DNA from: Xylona heveae TC161
Taxonomy: Eukaryota > Ascomycota > Xylonomycetes > Xylonales > Xylonaceae
NCBI RefSeq assembly: GCF_001619985.1
Contig: NW_017264196.1
Coordinates: 806,001-870,000 of the forward strand
Length of the DNA stretch: 64,000 bases
Reading direction: 5' to 3'
This document shows, piece after piece, positions 58,682 to 64,000 of this stretch. A program made the translations under genes and the position numbers. Every line of letters begins with the position of its first letter. Positions within the stretch are counted from its first letter, which is position 1. Below the pieces are notes generated by a model. It did no database searches. It saw only the letters and a list, made by a program, of their open reading frames with translations, and was not told the DNA's origin.

Positions 58682-59110
58682 TCCTAAGCCCGAGCGCGTC
58701 ATGATCATCCTCCGTCGAATCAGCGAGTGCCTCTTTCTCAGAAAGACATCGAGAAGTGGTCGAATAGCAGCTTCAAGTTTCTGTTCCAGCCGATCAAAAC
58801 CCTCGCTCCCGTCTCTCCTGAGCGTGTCCACCTCATTGTGCAACACATAGCACAGTTTGCCGATGTCGGCGCGCAGTGCGCCTACTTCGTTGCATAGAGC
58901 GGCAAATTTATTGACAAGCTTGATAGTTGCCCTAGCGATTCCACCCTTACTTGTAGGAATGGATTTTCCTCCGGCAACTGCAGGTGAATTGCTAGATAGC
59001 CTGAGATTATCCGCAACGGAACAAAGGGCTTGACTCATCTCAATGAAGTTAGACAGAGGCGCTGCAGATCTTGCATTTGCTGTTGTGTAGCTGGATAAGT
59101 GTTGCAATGA
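58679..59110 (-). CDS. Hypothetical coiled-coil protein module, copy 1
   Basis: The frame opens near 59107 without ATG; the first in-frame ATG is at 59038 (MSQALCSVADNLRLSSNS). It parallels copy 2: SAAPLSNFIEMSQALCSVAD, a linker, then LVNKFAALCNEVGALRADIG, KLCYVLHNEVDTLRRDGSEG and FDRLEQKLEA. An upstream exon may exist, since the acceptor-like TTATCCAG near 59087 precedes the conserved part. Unknown function; a helical, probably oligomeric protein. Confidence 0.4.
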   Translation of the reverse strand, partial: SLQHLSSYTTANARSAAPLSNFIEMSQALCSVADNLRLSSNSPAVAGGKSIPTSKGGIARATIKLVNKFAALCNEVGALRADIGKLCYVLHNEVDTLRRDGSEGFDRLEQKLEAAIRPLLDVFLRKRHSLIRRRMIMTRSGLG

Positions 59111-62100
59111 TTACTGAAGGAACTTTTCGAAAAGCAAATTGTTTTAGTTGCTTGCGTTATGGTGGCTTGCAGAAATAATGATCTGGTCATTTTGATGAAC
59201 TGGCAGCAGCAGCTGGTCTTTAAATATGAAAATTGTTGTTTTTATTATAACATAAAGTAAGTGTTGACCCGAGGAAAATAAATAGATTTGCAGTGTTCAA
59301 ACCATGAAGTTTCAATTATTGTGCGGCACGGCGGCCCTGGCGGCACTGCGGCGGCTGCAGGGGTTGCCAAAAACACATTGTCGAATCGGGTAAATTCATG
59401 AGTTTCGCGTTGCGCGCGCCACGACCACACGTGACTTGAGAGACGCGATGAATATGGGAAGCATTAATTTGTAGAAGATGTTAAACTTTTATACGGCAGC
59501 GGGTGGGCATTTCTGGTAGTGATGGTAGCCCATTAACATGGTGATTTTTGCGCGTAATCATCTGGTTCAATAATTATAAGTGGTGATGCTCTCTGTATGA
59601 ATATATCTATCGAGGGGTTTGGTAGGTCGGGCTACGGGTTGTGATTGACTTGAACGAATTCACCCCAGGAATAAATTAATACTAGGGCTCCATTTCCATG
59701 CGGAATCATACACCATCGCACTTGAATACTTGCCCCGCTATGGACTAAAATTTTCTTGTCAGGGCCTGGTCCAGACTAATCGGAGTCGTCGTCAGGTCAT
59801 ATTGTCCACTCGGTGGAACCTTTGATGATACACGCGTTCCTACAGAGTAAACGTTGGACATGTCAGACGTTTGAGGCTGTCTGACAGCCGGTACAGATCC
59901 AGTGGGGGATGTGTCACCGCCTGAATGGGCAACGAATGGCGGCGTTGGAAAGAACTGGGGCATGTTTCAGATGATATTATACGTCGCATCGTGGTTTATG
60001 CTACAAAGTACATACATTATCCACATCAAGCTTATGGGTATACCTTCACCGCAACTGCCTCGGACTTTTACACGGAAACAATTTGTTCTTGATAGCACTG
60101 AATAGTATCTGAGAAGGTCTGAAATGCTTGATGCAGATACCAGTCTCGTCATCATTGTTGATCAACCTTATACTGTGTCGATCAAAGTGGACGAGATCTG
60201 AGCAATTCATGGCTGCAAGTAATTTGGGGGGGAGGAGGTTATGATGGAGGGTTATAACCAGTGCAAGGGAGGGACTAGCCTGAAACCGTTCACTTGAGAC
60301 GGAACGAAGAGCGAGGGGATTTGAGACCAATAAAATTGAATTACCACCGTAGATTGGCGAGACTATAACTGTACTCTCGGTAGATGGTGTCTTTGGGCCC
60401 GTGGTCCATCAAGTACCGGTACGGGCGGACAACGGTGGCTGAGTGTGTTACGGCAGGAGTCCAGCCCACGCGAGCGGATAAAAGGGTCCAGAAAGAGAAA
60501 GAGGCAAGAACAGCAGAAGATCTGTGTGGGGTTTTTCTTGAGGGAGCGCCATCCCTTGTGTTCTACGCCGCAAAGAAAGGGAGAGTACTGGTACTTTGGC
60601 TCCAACCTTGGCTCGTATCGTCAAGTCCACGGATACATTTCCTTTGGATATATCTTCGTATGTCTCCTTGATGCAGCTTACCCGTACACACCAAACATGG
60701 CCCAAGCGTAGACCCGATCCACTTCACAGGTCAATTAGTTCCGTCCTCCATACGAGAGGGAGAGACACCGTAAGATGGTGTGGTCCGTTCATGTTCCTGC
60801 TTCAGGGTACGAAACAACGGTCATAAAATAATAATGCAAAGCTGCCAAATGTCAGCGATAAGAGACCCACTCCCTCGCCGCACACGAGCTTACATGTACA
60901 GTATATGTCTGTCTGTATTGATCATGTTCCCCAATGGCGTCCAGGCGTCCATGCAAAGTATATATTCAAGATATCAAACTCCTCGTGCTGGGCTCTTTGA
61001 CGTTTCAGTTTTGGTCAGCAAGCCACTCTGCAGTCAATTTCAAATACGCTGCACTTTAGATGATCCTGAATAATGGAAGGGAGAAGGAACGGGTGCGCAC
61101 AGGCAGCCAATACAGTCGAACTTTCGATTCATAGTAGAAGATGCATATACTTCTTGAAACGATAGAAATCTATTAGGGACGTGCAAGAATTAATCATCCC
61201 AGCATACGAATCTCAATCTTGCAATTGTAGCATGTAGTCTCTTGGAGAGATTTCGGAAAATTATAGTGGCGCCTTCCCGGTTCATGCCACGCCTGGCTTT
61301 CGAGACGCCTTTTTTCTCCCCAACCAGACCGAAACTGGCCCCCGCGAACATCAGCCTGATCCGACCATTTCAAATTTCCCACGGCTTTTCCCCTTCGAAT
61401 TGTGAGCTGGCATATTCTGCTTCTGAATTTCAGCAGCTTCAATCCCTTCTATGAGCGGTTGCACTGTTCGCTTCATTTACCCCCCGTTCTTTAAGGGTCT
61501 TCGCAGTTAGGTAAGTGAATTAAACTTTAAATCCACCTTACCAGTCTGGGCTCTGCCACTCTCGCTCCGCATCCAACCCTCCGTCCTATCCACGCTTGTC
61601 CAACAACCTCCGTTGCTATCAAGCTTCAACCCATACACTCACCCATGCTTGCCTTATGTCCTATGGGCAGCGTGGCACAAGAAGGATCTTCTGGAGAGCA
61701 ACATTCACTGACCTTCAAAGTGCAATCGCTCGGGCTGGCCACAGATACATGTTGATCTTCGCTCGCAGCACCATCTCAAGCCAGCTCCGGCCCCTGCGGT
61801 GACGATCATCTCTCGTGCCTGCGCAAACATTCCAACATCGTCCACTTTCGTTGTTTGCTACTTCCGTCTCTCCCTCGATCTCTTGCTCCCTCGTCTGATT
61901 TTGTTCACACACGGGTGCTGTTTGGCACACCCACCTTCAAGGATCTGTGGTGTGCACTTCGCTCGCCCAGGGGACACTGTCTTTCCTGATTGCTCAGCAA
62001 CCCCTACTCAATCGACAATCCGGCACCCATAACAATCAACAAGGTCACACTTGGTAGCTACTGGACGAATTCGAGTTTCCATTGGTCCTAAAAGGCACGG

Positions 62101-62141
62101 TTCATATTCATTTTCGCTGTGCCTGAAGCTGGACCGTCATA
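59111..62141. other. 3-kb gene-poor region upstream of LIM gene
   Basis: Probably promoter and long leader of the LIM/RhoGAP gene. One short minus-strand frame at 59963-59745 (72 codons, starting MPQFFPTPPFVAHSGGDTS) has a protein-like Ser/Thr/Pro composition and may be the last exon or whole of a small gene; nothing upstream joins to it convincingly. No other feature seen. Confidence 0.4.
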
Positions 62142-63313
62142 ATGGAGTCTCCAGCGGCCTTTCCAGACACCCCAGTGGAACATGACGATGTGATTTTCCA
62201 CTGCAAAGGATGTGGCGATGTAAGCTTTTCAATTCGGACCCAGCCAATGGCTTTTCGCAATTTGAGTTTCGTTAGATGGGGATTGCTCAATAGCTAATCT
62301 TGCACTGGAATATAGATCCTGGAGGAAGGAAAAGCATTCGAATTAGGTGAGCACAAATTCACATTGGTGCAAACGCTGTCGTACCTACTCTAACACAACT
62401 CTACAGCTGGTAACCGATGGCATATCGATTGTTTTCGTTGCAACACTTGCGATTCCGCCCTAGATTCCGATGCGAACCTGTTGATGCTGGGAGACGGTTC
62501 CTTGATTTGCAACAATTGTACCTATAGCTGCTGTGCCTGTGGCAACAAGATTGAGGATCTGGCCATTCTCACGGGCGACCAAGCATTCTGTGGAAATTGC
62601 TTTCGATGCCGCAACTGCAAACGCAAAATTGAAAATCTGCGATATGCCCGCACTTCACAGGGTATATTCTGCATGAATTGTCATGAATCTTTGATGGCGA
62701 GGCGGCGCAAAAAGGCGAAGATGGCCAAACAGAATACGGCAAGCTCCCTTGCCAATTCTCCCATGTTACTCGACAAGTCCCTGCCTTCTCTTCCGCCAAG
62801 TGCCATTCCGCCAAACGCATTTACGCCAGACCCAAGCTTGTTAGAAAGCCCCCCAGAACGCCGTGATCGCTCACCCCAGCCGAGGCGATCATCGGCCACT
62901 GGCTCAGAGCGCCGGGAGATACAACGCGATCGCTCCCCAGCAACGATCCGTGAGGCTTCAAAAGGTAAGGGCATACTGATGATCTCGCCCCTCATCATTT
63001 CTTGACACTGACAACGTCGATCATTCTCAGAAACACTTACCCTGCCGCCCACGACTTACAAGGAAGAACGGCGTTCGAGGGCTTCACCCCAAGCGGAATC
63101 GCCCACTGGTGACGACGGCTTCTTTATCCCCTTGGCGTTGGATGAGTCCGTTGCTTCTCCATCATCCGCAGTCTCAAAACCCAAGACAGGCGTCCCTGTT
63201 TCTCCGGATCAGCTTGATGCTAGGCTATCGGATGCCAAGTCGCTTGGTCGTGATATATACCCTCAGAGCCGGAGTTCTTCTCTGGGTTCGCAGCAGCCCC
63301 AGCAGCCCCAGCC

Positions 63314-63349
<36 letters not shown>

Positions 63350-64000
63350 GCAGGATAGCAGGCCGGTATCTTCCAGGTCCCTGTCCGTGCCAAAGGAGAG
63401 ACAAAACCGGGCATCATCGTACACGGGGGCCAGCCCGCACATAGCTTTTCAGGGCAAGGATCGCCAACCGTCTAACGAACTCGTGGAGACAATGCGAAAG
63501 CGCAAGGAGATATTACCGGCACCTACCCCCAACGCAACCAACCAGTCTCCCGTCGCTGGCGGCAGCGACAAACTCTCCCAAACACAATCTGCAACAAGCT
63601 CTAGTCCGCACACCGCAGCAAGTAATCTTCAGCTTCCCGAAAGCATTTCTAGCCGTGTCTCTAGCCGTGCTTCGAGTCCAGCACACAGTGAAAGGTTCAA
63701 GTTGCAGGACGTTCCTCAATCGAAGAAGGCGGGCGGTTCTGCAAGAGCGGTGGACACCTCACGGTCGCCCTCCATCATCGACCGTGCCAGCTCCGAAAGT
63801 GCACAAAAGAAGATGGAAGAGCCACCCCGCAGGCGGGAGCCCCCACGGTCGGCATACGGACATGATGGAGCCGAGACTCCCCGAACATCGGAAGAGACCA
63901 AGAAGAAGCATGACACGCCGTCACTTAGTGGGCATAGCAGTCCGTTTATGAGACCCTCTGAAGAATCTCCAAGACCACCTCGGGAAGAGTCGATGGGTGC
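62142..64000 (+). CDS. LIM-domain protein, probable Rho GTPase-activating protein (partial, runs off right edge)
   Basis: Exons 62142-62219, 62316-62346, 62407-62964 and 63031 to the edge. Two tandem LIM zinc fingers occupy about residues 19-145: the first is CKGCGDILEEGKAF...NRWHIDCFRCNTC...CNNC, the second CCACGNKIEDLAIL...AFCGNCFRCRNC...CMNCHES, where the usual histidine ligand is a cysteine. A basic stretch (ARRRKKAKMAKQ) and a long Ser/Pro-rich disordered region follow, including a Gln tract coded by 11 pure CAG codons (63315-63347). In filamentous fungi this exact LIM pair sits at the N-terminus of RhoGAPs that control polarity; the GAP domain itself would lie outside the window, so that part is inference. 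Confidence 0.85.
63315..63347 (+). repeat. (CAG)11 trinucleotide repeat coding polyglutamine
   Basis: Eleven pure CAG codons within a longer CAG/CCC mixture (63291-63353), in frame in the LIM-domain gene. Confidence 0.95.

Overview
The window looks like nuclear DNA of a filamentous ascomycete, most likely a member of the Eurotiales (Aspergillus/Penicillium group). The reasons are the many short GT-AG introns (about 45-120 nt) with CTRAY branch points, a medusa (MedA) conidiation regulator, a 340-residue mitochondrial malate dehydrogenase, a CYP61/Erg5 sterol desaturase, a Stu1/CLASP protein of about 1,136 residues and the usual fungal secretory and mitochondrial housekeeping genes. The species is not decided. 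I recognise no transposon, virus-like element, CRISPR array, rRNA or tRNA.

Layout. 1-3.1 kb: a peroxisomal 3-ketoacyl-CoA thiolase (cut by the left edge) diverges from MIA40; the shared promoter carries two CCTCGG boxes. 3.4-4.7 kb: aquaporin-like channel with both NPA boxes altered. 5.6-6.4 kb: OM14-like mitochondrial outer-membrane protein, whose reading frame seems to need a 2-nt microexon. 7.0-9.6 kb: a Cys-rich small protein and the Bos1 SNARE, whose first coding exon is just ATG. 9.8-13.2 kb: NmrA-like protein and malate dehydrogenase. 15.1-15.9 kb: a 260-residue protein with repeated LPT(W/Y)EE motifs. 15.9-20.9 kb: long gene-poor stretch before a small disordered protein.

24.1-26.5 kb: medA, followed upstream by about 5 kb of gene-poor DNA, probably its promoter and leader. 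31.6-35.4 kb: a zinc-type MDR dehydrogenase ending in SRL and a MATE exporter. 36.7-38.4 kb: an unrecognised RRM-like locus split by one in-frame TAG. 39.4-44.7 kb: a large GYF-domain protein. 45.7-47.5 kb: a class V aminotransferase. 48.4-50.2 kb: erg5. 51.6-52.5 kb: a BSP-family HExxH protease. 53.3-56.9 kb: STU1. 58.1-59.1 kb: two tandem diverged copies of a coiled-coil module. 62.1-64.0 kb: start of a LIM-domain protein, probably a RhoGAP, cut by the right edge.

Most genes are unrelated housekeeping functions, not a cluster. Loose themes are organelle biology (peroxisomal thiolase, possibly peroxisomal MDR enzyme, MIA40, OM14, mitochondrial MDH) and the cytoskeleton/morphogenesis (STU1, LIM-RhoGAP, medA). 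Exon boundaries were read by eye from splice signals and frame continuity; all were checked for codon phase.
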